Assembly: GCA_947623455.1 (NCBI GenBank)
Contig: OX392534.1
Location: 39,561,426-39,625,425 of the forward strand
Direction of reading: 5' to 3'
DNA from: Mimachlamys varia
Lineage: Eukaryota > Mollusca > Bivalvia > Pectinida > Pectinidae
Length of the DNA: 64,000 bases
Below, piece after piece: positions 48,001 through 58,399 of the stretch (position 1 is its first letter; every line of letters begins with the position of its first letter). The notes below the pieces were generated by a model. The model had not been told where the DNA came from. It made no database searches and saw only the letters and a program-made list of their open reading frames with translations. The position numbers were made by a program, and so were the translations under genes.

Positions 48001-51000
48001 TTAGTTTACCAAGGTCATTACTTCAGTAAGGTCACCAAGGTCTTTCTTTAGACAAGATTGTCTTGATCGACATTCCAAATGTTTGATTACCAAGGTCATC
48101 CTTTTTGTAAATCATCAAGGTCATGTTGTAGGTAGGTCACAAGGTTAAAATGAGTTTTATGATCATCCTTTGGTAAGGTCAGTTCACAGACATTCTGAAG
48201 GTTAGTCTCATCAAATATCAGTTTAAAGGTCATCTGTTAGCTTTAATATCATGAAGGTTGCCAAATTGTCTTTAGGTTAAGTTGTAGAAATTTAATATTT
48301 TTCAGGTGAAGTGGTAAATGTTGTACAATATATCAGTCAGATGAAATCAGCAGGGCCATTTTTCAATCATGTTTCCAAGACTAGATAATATCGACCAGGT
48401 CATTCATTTGATAAGATTACATTCTAGATCATTCTGCTGGTAAATAATTGGCTCCATATATTCAATTTCAATAATAAGTATGTAAAAGCAAAAAAAAACT
48501 ATTCAGAATACATATTATACAAGCTCCACTTAACCAATTCCCCACAACCACTCAGACATTTGTAAGGAATATTGCTGTTAGTATCTAGGGCAGAGAATGC
48601 ACATGTGTTGTAAAATGGCCAAATGTTTATCAGGGAACTGGACATCAGCGTCTTTACAATCCTACACACGGGAACAGTCGTGGACAAAGCACTGGACACC
48701 AACCTCAACACCAAGGTTAGTGTGAAGTCATAATCAACCCTTGCTAAAAAGTTGTCCAATGTCAGCTTGACAAGAAATATGCTTCAATGTTTAGTAATAC
48801 CTATGTCTGGTGCCCCCATGTGATAATAATACAGAGTATAATCTAATTTCAAATTTAGTCAGTCTGAAGTCAAAATGAATTCTCGCTAAAAAGTTGTCCA
48901 ATATCACCTTGACATGAAATATGCGTTTACTTATGTCTATGTTCAATGTAACCTGTCTAACTGGGACCAGAATATTTGGCCAGTGTAGAGGTCAGATATT
49001 GAGAAAATTGTGAAATCCTGAAAGTTTGGGGGGGGGGGGAATATATTATTACATGGATGATCTAATTATTCAAAGCAAAACACTAAAAAAAATAGTATTT
49101 CAGGAAAGCGGCGTGCTTTCTAACGGTCTGCTTAGAGTCTTCTGTAAGAGTCATGTTGTTTATTAAACTAACGCAGACTTTTTATGTTCAATGATAATTT
49201 CTGTCATAGTTTATAAGTTATAACATGTATATGATCTGAAGTGAATACACATGTCATATAATGCCATTAACTTTGAATAGTCAGTAATTGAAGTCTTTGA
49301 AATCTTTGTATAGATTATCAGATGATGAAAAAATATGAAAACCGATATGAACAGGTCGTTTTTACAAAAAACTCTTCTGATATGAACAGGTCATTTTTAC
49401 AAAGACTCTTATACAAAGATCAGTTGAACATGGCCGGAATAGACAGGGTTCAGATTATAAAGTTTTAGCTACAATAAGTTAAGAGGGAAAATGCCGGGAC
49501 CAAATGGTATGGCCGGAATAGACAGGGAACCAGATTAGAAAGGGGCCAGTTTTGACAAGTTATACTGTATGATAAACAGGCTACCACTGAGCTGTCGATC
49601 CAGCCCAAACAACTGGAGTTCTTGTTGGAGGACCTCACCGGTAAACTGAGCCACATCCTCATCGCCTCCACATCCACACGAAGGTCATTCTTCAAGGTCA
49701 GTTCTATGTATAGGCTTATTGTGAAATTTTACTTTATGATCCTATCTAGACTTAGTTTTGGGGTAATATTACACTTAGGTCCATTTTCTCAAGCTTATAT
49801 TGTTTATTAAAACATTTTGTTGTTAAATAATTTTAAGGATGAAGGAGACATGTGGGATTCTGATTGATAAGAAAAGAATTCAGTTGAGCTTTTACTCTAT
49901 GCTTGATTAGGATTTACTATTCTTGGAAACTACATTTGTATACAGTATTTTCATACAATATTTCTATAACCCCATTCTATATTGATATTTTAGGTCTCAT
50001 TATATAATTTCTCTGAAATTAAAAACTATTCGAAAAAAAACATACTGCATTATTACTTTATTAATATATAGAAACATCAGAGCCACAAAATATTTTCAGT
50101 CCAGGCAGTCTTGTTACAATTTGCTGCTGTTTGATCTCGACAGACAAAGCCTGGGAAGAACATTGGGTTCTCACACTTGGATCAGTACAGTCCCAGGAGG
50201 ATCGCTGTCAAGGCTGTTAAGTTGTTACCTGCTCTTTGTAACCACCTAGAGGGCGCTAGTGGATTTTTCCAGACGATGATTGCGGAGAATGACGGCCTCG
50301 TGGACGGGCCGGGCAGCAACGGACCCGAGGCTGCCCTGATGGGGTCCTGCTTCCAGCTGCTGTTACAGGCTCTTCTCTCTCTCTTTTCTTGGTAAATACA
50401 AAAACAAAAATCAAATCTGTAGTACCGCTGGTTGGAATGTGTGTATGTCATTTTGAATGGGGCGAATCCCTCTGTCACATGTACATAGGCACTAAGTTAA
50501 TCTCAGAAACATCCAATGAGGGAGATCTCCCTCTTTCTACATTTCCAATAAGGGAAAAAGTATGTGAAATGCGACTGAAACTGCATTGCTCAATTTGTCT
50601 TTCCCTTATTATGTATCAAAATAACTTCACAAAGTATTTATTTGATCCATGCAGACACATGTTTCAGACTTAATTTCACACAAATTTATAACAACTACTC
50701 ATTTATATGAGATCTTGTGCCTTGGGAAATACCTTTCAACTTACGGTAAAGTGTTATCTGGTATCAACATGACGTCCTCAGGAGTTAAACCCTCTCACCA
50801 TTTACTAAGAATAAGATTTCTCAGATTGAATAGGTTTTGCAGTTTGACAGACTTGTAACACTAGTTTGATACATGTACCATGTTAATTTGAGTCCTGAAT
50901 AAACTTTTATAAATGACAATACTTCTACATACAGTGTAAAGTTAAATGACTGTTTCTGAAATAATGATTATGGTGCTTCACAGGAATGGGTTTTTGATGG

Positions 51001-54000
51001 CAGAGAACAAAGCTCTATTAAAGGATGCACTTGGAGTCCTGGTGTCTCGTATAAAAACATTCACAGCCTCCCAGACGGGACTACAGGAACTTGTCAGGTA
51101 GGTGGTTTCTTTGGCGGTTACTAAATTTCACATCATAGCTAGTTTGCTGACACACTACATCCTATAAAGGGGGTCATCCCTCTCATTATTCAAAGTGTTG
51201 AACTTTTAACGAATTTGTCTGATTTGCAAAAGTAAGCAGAAACTTGGTTTACAGTATAGGGCTCGCATTGATAACTAGCACCCTTGTATTTGGAGGGAGA
51301 GTGAATAGGACTGGTAGAGCTGCAATTTTTAAACCTATTTCAAGTCTGGTACTTGTAAAGGGAGGGAGTAGTTCATGTATTGGAAGGGCTACTTATCAGG
51401 TATCAAAGGTTTTGTGTCGCCTTCGATGGATGTCGGAAAGGTGGCACATAGGCTTGCTTTGCTTTTCCGTCGGCAACGGCATCAACAATGTAAGGTTTTG
51501 TGCTTAGCTCTGTTCTTGACAAATTATTTAATTAGTATGGGTAGTAGAGCCTACTGCACTAAACATATGTCATTGATTCCTGCATTTTTGGGGTAAAAAT
51601 ATTAAATTTGTGCACTTGCAAGAAAAAACAATGTATTCACAAAGTTTAAAAGCTGGAGGAGCAAAACTTGGATTATATGTGTATCGTGGGGTGTGGCTGA
51701 ATGTATAACACTCTTTACTAGCATTTCAACTATTTTTGAAATTTTGGAGTAAAAACCTCATATTTACGTGCCCTTTGGATTTGACCTTAAATTTCATTTT
51801 TCACTTCAAATATATCCTTGCGTACCTGCGTAAAATGCGTATGATAATTACAAAGTGGGACAGACGACACATAATTTATAATTACGTGTTATTCTTGTTT
51901 TTTTGTTGATATCAAATGTTGTTACCCTGATACCTAAATAAACACTTTAAATCGAATGTAATGTCTCTCTGATGATTTAAGTGACTTGTACAACATTGTA
52001 GAACCTCCCATCAGTACGTAGCAAACTTTGCGAATACAGTGCCAAACTTGACCACAGCTGTGACCATACTCAAGGTCCTTATCACTCTGGGCGACAAGGT
52101 CAACACGGATGACCTTCAGGCTAAAATAGGTGAGTCATAATGTTTAAGGTTAATCATACAACTGTCTCAGTTTTTATAGAAAAAAGAGTTCCACTCCTAC
52201 TAATGTTTCTGTTTGAAGGATGGTGGGGTCTTGATTCTTGAAGAGCCCTAAGTGTCGTCCCAAGAATGTGGTGAATTAAACACCAAGGACGACAACAGTG
52301 ATGGCATACTGATAGGGGTTGAATTGAAAAAAATTGTAGAATTACATGTACTATTTCAACAACATGTCGATCTTCTATACCTTTTTGATATACTATAATA
52401 GCTGTAATCTATAACTTTAGTGACAATGTCGGAGGACTTTCTGAAGCGGGAATGGCTTGGAGCAGATGGTGAGAAGGAGAAAGGAGCCAAACATAATGAG
52501 AACCTACAGTATGTGATAAGGTGAGAACGGTATAGACCCTAAACACAGCTGACGTAAATCAACCAAAATAACTGCAGGGTTTTGGTGACTAGGGCTTTTC
52601 AGAAATGAATTTTTGTATGGATTGCAATGAAATCAGGGCTTATGGAGTGGTGACTCTTGTCCAGCTTCCTCCGTCAGTTTGTTGGCCTAAGGTAAGGATA
52701 AAGCTCAGTGTCCAAGTTGTTAAATCTTGGACATTCTAGAAACTTGCATCGTTTATGTATATACTTCAGATCCTACCTAAATTATATGCCTAATGTATCT
52801 TAAAGTTGTTTATCACAAGTGATGCTTTACATAAAATTGTACGTAAGCAATCCCACCATATTGACATTAGCGCTTCCTAATTCTGTGAAATTTTCATATA
52901 AATGGAGAGATATCCTTCATTCTGCTATTTGGTATACTGAAATATAATGATAAGAAAAACCTGCAAATGCATTTGTTATGTTAATGCCATATACATTTCT
53001 CTATAAGACATATGCAATTTATTTCAGGACCTACCTGAGCTGTTCCGAGGATTCTTTGTCTTCTGTCGAAACCATAGCAACAAAGGGGATACCTGAACTT
53101 CTGGAGACGGACAAAAATGGCAGCTCGGATTCGTATCCGACCTTGTCTAGGCACTCGTTCCCAGTGTACTACAGGATGATGTTTAACGAGCTGATTGGCT
53201 GCCTTAAAACAATTTCACCAGTGAAGCAGAGTGACCCCAGAGAGGTATAATACTCTGTCTCCCTGGACTCAGTCTCTCTACAATATTACACATCTTTAAA
53301 TGACCTTAGCTGTTGATGGTATATCAAGTCCTTAAAATGTAGCCAATCTTTATAGAAAGATATTGGCTGGTTGTTAAGGCACTATAACCTTAGATAGTTA
53401 TTTGTTAACCACTTTGAAATGACTTACAAACTACATATACAGGGTAGCCCTGGCTCTAAATCTTTTTTCACCAAAATTAAAATGTCAGAAAGCCATACCA
53501 AATTCGCACGACATAACTGCTGATCCCTTTTTATCATTTTAGAAATTAATAATATCATAACATATACATGTACGTGGTAGTAATAATTGAAATAAAAAAA
53601 AATTGCATTACATTAGAAGTACTTTATTAATTGAACACTGTGAAGTCTAAGTAGAACGAAATACAATTGGTAAGTTAGATCTAAGTATGATTACTTAATA
53701 AAACTGTTCATAATGAGTAAGGTACAGAGCTTTCCTTCATTTTAAATGCATTAAGTGTACAAATAGGAGCATTGTAGCAAAATATATGTTCGACTTTCAT
53801 TCCAATGTGAAGAATAATATAAAAGCTATATTTAAATAAAGGAAAACACAAGAAAAGTGATAATAAGAAATTTCAATTCAAACAATAATTTGTATATGAA
53901 GGTAAATGAATAAAATTAAGTTAAGTATATATTACATAATCTATTGTTACATTGTTATTACTTGAAAAGCTTAAACAAGGCATAACTGAATTACTATTTT

Positions 54001-57000
54001 TGTCGAAATGAGTTGTTTTGTTTGGTTCAGAATAATTTCCACATTTGTTTCATTACCAGATGAAGCTTGACTGCCTATTGAGATGGAACCAAGCTGTCCG
54101 TATATTACACATCATGGTCAACCTGATTAAGGTGAGAGAAACAGATATTATACTTTCATGTTTAAAATCACACTTCCGTGTTTAAATTATCCATCTCCAA
54201 ATGTTTATTTGCTGCACTGATGATTTAAATTTCTCATAAAAAAAATAACATTGTTAACTTCATAAAGTTATGACCTACATGTTCCACTAAGACTGAGATG
54301 GAACAAAACACAATTCTTTTTACAGTATCATAATCATAAATGTGGTTATTTTGATAGAGTGCATGTACATACTATTCACTTTTGAGTAATATTTTTAATC
54401 GTCAAACTTCGTGTTGTGGGTGGACCTACATAACCTATGTCAGGACCCAGACTTTCTGGGCTGAGAAAGTACTGGACACAAGAAAGTACCTCTGAGGTGA
54501 AGGCGTTTAGCACCTTACCTTCAGTGATATTTCAAAGTTTATATTTTTAGGCTTTTGATGGAAGAGTCCTGCTTGGAACAGCTCTTAAGGTATGAACGAA
54601 ACATCTTCTTGTAAATATGTTTGTTTGTTAACTTAACACAAGGAAACAATAATCCTTTTATATGCCAGTGCATAAAAAAGGTTAAAAATGGAAAGTCTAT
54701 TGTTTGTTCTCCCTTCCAAATGAAAGGGAAATATATTAGTACAGGTTCCTGTATTTTCTTTTAAACTTCTAAAGCTATTAAAAATGTGTAAATAAATCTC
54801 CAAATATACATGTAGTTCCAAAATAAGGGTCAATGTGCAGAAGATAAGTTGACTGTTGATAGAAACAAAATTAAATCTTATGTTTTCTGTAGCTTTTCAA
54901 ATGCTAGAAATTCCATAATGGGAAAATTTCAAGTATAGTATAAGCTAACCTGTTTAAACCAGAAGTCACTAATACCAAAATATTTGGTTGGTTTACACAA
55001 GTGTCTGGTTTGTAGAGGTAGGATATTTGTAGAGGTAAGATATAAGTTAAACGAAAATACAAGGACTGAATGGTAGGACTGGAATAGAAAGGTTTCCAAT
55101 TAGACAGGCTGGTTTTGGCAGGTTATACTCTATATCTTCCTCAATCTTAATGCATTTCTGGATACCTAAATTGTTTTCTTGGGCATGATTTAGGTACCTT
55201 TATGTTAAAAGTAATGAATAAAATTGAATATTAGTAAGAGTTAAACAGTGCAGTGGTTGGACCCAATTTTCAATACACATATTGGCTGATAAAAGAGACA
55301 TTGATTCTCATGCTAAAAACTTTATCTTTAGTCTCTTTAAAACCTGGTCCTCTTGATATTACTTAAAGCTGTTTAGAGACATCAGCTAGACCAAATGCCC
55401 AGTATATGTCTATTCAATATTTGGCATCAGCTAGACCTGTGGCCAGGATGACTTTACAATATAGCTTCGTGATGTTTGTTACAGTGTGGTCGTCAATTCC
55501 TCGACATATTTCTGCGACAAGGAATGCCACTGTTAGATAACATGTTCCGGTCACACCGAGAAGATGTCCAGAGTCTGCTGAAGAATCTACAGCTGAGTAC
55601 ACGTGCACTCCACCACATGTGTGGCCATTCAAAGGTCAGTACAGGTGTACTCCATCATAAGGTCTCTCATGGGTGAAGCTTTGTTGATCATTTGTGGAGC
55701 ACGGTCTGTATTACTGAAACTGTTCTCTTGCTCAAACAAGGATTCTTTGTCAGCTTTCTTTAAATTCACGTTAATCATATCAAAGATCAATATAAAGTCA
55801 ATTGTTAATATTGAAAAAATATTTTGGTTCATGGATCTTCACATTTTTACCAAAACTTTGACAAAATAAGAATTTTCGAATAAATTAAAGCCGGAATAAG
55901 AAATAAGTCTTGAGCACAGATTCCATACTTGAGCATGAATTCGGTTTCATGAATACAGGCCCAGATTTTCACCAAGTATTTTTAAAAAGAATAATGTGAA
56001 ATGATAATCTGAACAAATTCAAAATAATAATCCAAATTAAATTAAATTAGAGTGTAAAGGATGTTTTAAGTTTAGATCACATGACAATATTTGAAATTTG
56101 AATGCTTGCTAGGGACAAAGGTAAACAATAAAATGAATAAGAAAAAAACTGATTTAAAAATCAGTGACCTACGACTTTGATCGAGTTTCAAGCTCATAGG
56201 GGTCGAATATGTCAAACAAATTTGATAAAAATTGTCTGGTTTAGAGCCATGAGCTTTCTGAACATGGATATCAGTGGTGTGAAAATCGTTCCCTTGTCCT
56301 TGAATAATAACTTGCTTGAGATCTCCTACATATAAACATGATATGTTTCCTGGGCATAAAGACAAACATGCAGTAAAGCAAGTATACGAGACAGAGATGC
56401 TCTTCAGCTGTGCACTTCAGTGTGATAGCACTTTAAATTGGCAAAAGATCCGGACTATCGCATGAAGGCTGTTGATAGGATGTAAAAACAATTAAACCAA
56501 ACCAAATAGTTGTTTAGGCCAATGATTCTTTGAGACATGTGTGACTTGTTCATCTACTTGCAGATAATGAAAGACCTGGCATTAACCAATCAGGTGCCAT
56601 TCCTGAAGAAGAGTCTTGAAGCATTCGTGTACAGGGTCAAGGTCATGCTTACAGTCAATAAGTGCTTGGAGGCGTTCTGGCTCGGCAACCTCAAAAACAG
56701 GGACCTCAAAGTAACTGTCTGCCAGATGTTGTGGTGTTAAAGGAAGAGTGGGAGGGGATGTTAAATAGTCATAGTGTAAACTACAGCGAGACTATCAATT
56801 GTAAATAACCTGGCTGCTGTTGACTCAAGTTTATCATGAAATACACTATGAATCTGGGTAATTTTACAAATTTCTCATGAAACTTAAGCTTGATTTATTT
56901 CCTGAAATCATGTTTATACACTGTATTTTGTTGATACTGAAACTGTTACATGTGTGTCATATCTAATACTAGGGTGAGGAGATAATGTCCCAGGCTTCTG

Positions 57001-57943
57001 TCGTGGAGGAGAGGAATGAAGATGAGAGCGATGAAGAGGAAACTGTTCCAGAAGATGAGGAAGAAAGTGATGTAGTAAGTATTCTTGAGATCTCTGTCAT
57101 GGGGAACATGTTTTCTTGAACTACCTCGTGATTTTTGTCTGATTGTGTCTTGTGACACAAGTATGACGTCAGGAGGAGATGAACTGTCATTTATAGGAAA
57201 TTTAATTGTCTATAGCTAATATTTGTTCCATTCCAAAAGAACTGCCCGTATTTTAATGAACCTTTACACACATGTAACTGGTCACTTGGACCTGTGTATT
57301 TGGTACTGTGTTATCTCCAAAGATGTTACCAACAACGTTCATTTCGTACTATTCTTTGGGGCTCTTATTGAATTTGTTGAGGACAGTTACCTTTGGAGCT
57401 GGTGCAAAAAAGCAGTACTTTCATCACGTGTAAAAATGGTATAAAGTTTATATAAAAAAAAAGACAAGAAAAGAAATATTTGGAAAACGTTTTTGGTCCT
57501 CCCGGCTGCCAAACAGCCCAGAGTGGGGAAATATTAATGTAATTATTCTGGCTGTATTCTTAAACATGCATTAATGTCAATAATGTACCAGGTATATATG
57601 AACAATTGACTAATTCTTGAGTAGTTTTAAGATTATTGCCCCTGAATTTCTGATAAATTACTATCGTTCCTGATCAACAGATTGCAGACACAATTTTCTG
57701 ACAAGTGAAACTAACTTTTCTAAATACTCTCTTCAATATAAAGGGTGCTAACTATTTTTGTAACAGAGATTGTTTGCATCAAATTGTGTAAATTATAGAT
57801 AATTTACTATGGCATGTACTTGGAACATTAATTACAATGAATTTTGAATCTGTCTGTTACAGGAAATGGATAACCAGAGTGAAGCAGGGAGTGACCAAAC
57901 AAAAGACAACAGTGATAACGAGTCCTGTAGTGAAATCTTTTAA
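24039..57943 (+). CDS. FANCD2: Fanconi anemia group D2 protein (FANCD2), 40 coding exons
   Basis: FANCD2 pairs with FANCI as a DNA clamp in interstrand crosslink repair in the nucleus and is monoubiquitinated by the FA core complex. Coding exons: 24039-24108, 24496-24621, 25051-25118, 26489-26541, 27006-27053, 27338-27398, 28048-28103, 28416-28503, 28868-28992, 29512-29599, 30930-31034, 32993-33084, 34328-34436, 34996-35169, 35545-35679, 36067-36198, 36647-36754, 37442-37491, 37720-37779, 38594-38774, 39934-40010, 41980-42117, 43865-43965, 44763-44987, 45494-45614, 46164-46239, 47686-47771, 48634-48715, 49580-49696, 50144-50391, 50984-51097, 52002-52129, 52421-52520, 53028-53244, 54060-54131, 54551-54589, 55485-55634, 56564-56710, 56973-57074, 57863-57943. 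All have AG/GT borders and compatible phases, giving 1449 aa (human about 1451). Family landmarks: basic N-terminal KKRK (likely NLS), [26 protein letters not shown] with the ubiquitin-acceptor lysine (K510), [38 protein letters not shown], and an acidic C-terminal tail. No break was found. Confidence 0.97.
25784..25980. mobile_element. 197-bp MITE-like inverted repeat in FANCD2 intron 3
   Basis: ATTGGTTGTCATATTTTTGA at the left end pairs with TCAAAAATATGACAGCCAAT at the right end. The arms continue with CATTCATTG and TGTAACATGCATTG for about 45 bp with few mismatches. No coding capacity; I could not define a target duplication. Confidence 0.7.
29600..29760 (+). repeat. tandem copies of the 3' end of FANCD2 coding exon 10 with its donor
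   Basis: The exon end (TCAAACCTGACACTCGCTCC then CGAACTGTTGTCTGAG|GTAAGT) is followed by three degenerate copies of about 50 bp beginning CTTGTCAAACCT. The third copy of the series retains an intact donor TCTGAG|GTAAGT at 29706/29707. Use of that donor would read into a stop codon. Confidence 0.8.
29977..30450. repeat. dispersed repeat in intron 10
   Basis: It includes CCCCGCAACAAAGTTAGGGG and GGTATACTGGAATCAGG plus TTGTCCGTCCGTCTGTAGAC. This module I recall as highly repeated in molluscan genomes. Boundaries are approximate and there is no coding signal. Confidence 0.45.
30630..30850. repeat. short duplicated segments in intron 10
   Basis: AGAGTTATCTCCCTTACCTT occurs three times (near 30631, 30712 and 30754) and ATCAGCATCTGTGTGATCT occurs twice (near 30658 and 30815), indicating nested local duplications. 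Confidence 0.7.
31180..32212. mobile_element. 1.03-kb non-autonomous DNA transposon with perfect 8-bp duplication
   Basis: The ends are ATACCTGTCAAG and its complement CTTGACAGGTAT. Both flanks are GACCAAAC (31172-31179 and 32213-32220). Inside, ACCTGTCATATGTGACCTT and its complement (about 31999-32052) form a hairpin, possibly a nested element. No transposase frame. An 8-bp duplication fits hAT-type transposition; the family is not certain. It lies in FANCD2 intron 11. Confidence 0.75.
32374..32766. repeat. 36-bp minisatellite with a central palindrome (about 11 copies)
   Basis: The unit is ATGTATATTGATGGTCGACC plus ATCAACCAGACTTGTG. The 14-bp core GATGGTCGACCATC is a perfect palindrome. 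As 36 is a multiple of three, frames are open on both strands; I do not regard them as proteins. It lies in FANCD2 intron 11. Confidence 0.92.
33333..33612. repeat. 32-bp minisatellite (about 9 copies)
   Basis: The unit is GACCTGCATGGAGAGGCCAC plus TTTAATGCGTTA. It lies in FANCD2 intron 12. Confidence 0.92.
33890..34222 (-). repeat. tRNA-derived SINE
   Basis: On the minus strand it starts near 34222 with GGCATGGTGGTCTAGTGGTA (A-box-like) and has GTGAGTTCGGGTCCCTG (B-box-like) about 45 bp later. The body contains CTCCCTGGGGAGCATACAAC (plus strand) and ends in an AT-rich tail near 33890. This arrangement recalls SINEs common in marine invertebrates. It lies in FANCD2 intron 12. Confidence 0.65.
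36196..36198 (+). other. FANCD2: FANCD2 monoubiquitination lysine codon (K510)
   Basis: AAG is the last codon of coding exon 16. Together with the next exon it gives [11 protein letters not shown], matching human FVKGILDYLDN, in which K561 is the ubiquitin acceptor. The residue number counts from the ATG at 24039 through the traced exons. Confidence 0.92.
40011..40996 (+). repeat. 58-bp minisatellite made of copies of the FANCD2 exon 21 end plus splice donor (17 units)
   Basis: The exon ends GAGATCCCTGACAGATC|GTAAGTAGTG. Immediately afterwards a 58-bp unit containing GAGATCCCTGACAAATC and GTAAGTAGTGTCCCACTTCA repeats about 17 times. Starts are at 40011, 40069, 40127, 40185 and so on every 58 bp to 40939. 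Nearly every unit keeps a GTAAGT donor; the one at 40243 is GCAAGT. Open frames on the minus strand are artefacts. Confidence 0.93.
41170..41752. mobile_element. MITE interrupted by a TTAA element, FANCD2 intron 21
   Basis: The ends are inverted: TTAGGGCTGTTC... at the left and ...GAATAGCCCTTA at the right, with further pairing of GGAGGGGTGGAAGGC to GCCTCCCACCTCC. A related copy lies at 46240-46384. A 394-bp TTAA element (41309-41702) is inserted into it. Confidence 0.65.
41309..41702. mobile_element. 394-bp TTAA-flanked MITE (piggyBac-like)
   Basis: TTAA at 41309-41312 and 41699-41702 encloses AGGCCCAATATACGTAAC and its near complement GTTATGTATATTGGGCCT. The host repeat copy at 46240-46384 shows an uninterrupted site (ATTTTAATACAG) at the matching position, which supports insertion at TTAA. 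Confidence 0.8.
42360..42609. repeat. 50-bp minisatellite (5 copies)
   Basis: The unit is GAACTATTAATCAGGTCCCC plus ACAAGTTCGAGTAAGTGAGG and TTTTACTGTA. The copies are nearly identical. It lies in FANCD2 intron 22. Confidence 0.92.
45313..45351. repeat. perfect 16-bp-stem hairpin
   Basis: TTCAGTTGGCATTCAT and its exact complement ATGAATGCCAACTGAA are separated by about 7 bp. It lies in FANCD2 intron 24. Confidence 0.8.
46240..46384. mobile_element. MITE copy beginning at the FANCD2 exon 26 donor
   Basis: It resembles 41170-41311 (GGGCTGTT..., TGTATTGGAG, AAGGAATGGTA, ATGATAT) and holds the empty site for the TTAA insertion (TTAA at 46376-46379). Its first bases form positions +4 onward of the exon 26 splice donor. 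Confidence 0.6.
46548..47538. repeat. 25-27 bp minisatellite (about 39 copies)
   Basis: The unit is GGGCCGGTAGGGGACATGTA plus TTTTA, TTGTA or TTGTGGG. It is GC-rich within an AT-rich intron. The minus-strand frames ([15 protein letters not shown] type) are artefacts. It lies in FANCD2 intron 26. Confidence 0.93.
47772..48140 (+). repeat. degenerate ~28-bp repeat starting at the FANCD2 exon 27 splice donor
   Basis: The donor context AG|GTAAGGTCACCAAGGTC repeats about ten times as (G)TAAGGTCACCAAGGTCATT plus GTTTATTT, decaying downstream. The first copy is the functional donor. Confidence 0.8.
49425..49565. repeat. dispersed repeat remnant before exon 29
   Basis: GGCCGGAATAGACAGGG occurs twice here. 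Related phrases (GGAATAGAAAGG, AGACAGGCTGGTTTTGGCAG, GGTTATACT) recur near 55080-55130 in another intron. It ends next to the exon 29 acceptor. Confidence 0.45.
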
Positions 57944-58330
57944 AGGGCAGAAAAGTTAAAATAACTGAGATCTGACCAAACAAAAGACAACAGTGATAAC
58001 GAGTCCTGTAGTGAAATCTTTTAAAGGGCAGACAACTCCGACAGAAAAGTTAAATAACAGAGATCAGACTAAAGGACAGATAACTCTGGCAGAAAAGTTA
58101 AAACAAAGGAGATCAGACTAAAGGACAGAAAAATCAGACAGAAAAGTTCAAATAATGAAGATCTGATTAGGGAGGGACCAATAAAAACCAACAGTGATAA
58201 CGAATCGTGTAGTGAAATCTTTTAAGTGGCAGATAACTCTGTCAGAAAAGTTAAAATAACAGATCTGACCAAACGAAAGACAACAGTGATAACGAATCCT
58301 GTATTGAAATTTGTCAAGAGCAGACAAGTC
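57891..58330 (+). repeat. tandem copies of the FANCD2 terminal coding end in its 3'UTR
   Basis: The last codons and stop (GACCAAACAAAAGACAACAG through GTGAAATCTTTTAAAGGGCAGA) recur almost identically at about 57975-58033. They recur more diverged near 58177-58232 and 58264-58325. AACTCCGACAGAAAAGTTAA blocks are interspersed. Confidence 0.88.
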
Positions 58331-58375
58331 CGTCTGAAAAGTTAAAATAACTGCAATCTGACAAGTTAAGAATTA

Positions 58376-58390
58376 AATAAATTGAATAAA
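58376..58390 (+). terminator. candidate poly(A) signals of FANCD2
   Basis: AATAAA occurs at 58376-58381 and again at 58385-58390, about 435 bp after the stop codon at 57943. A later site (AAATAAATATT near 59929) would give a longer 3'UTR. Confidence 0.5.
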
Positions 58391-58399
58391 TGTTTCAAG

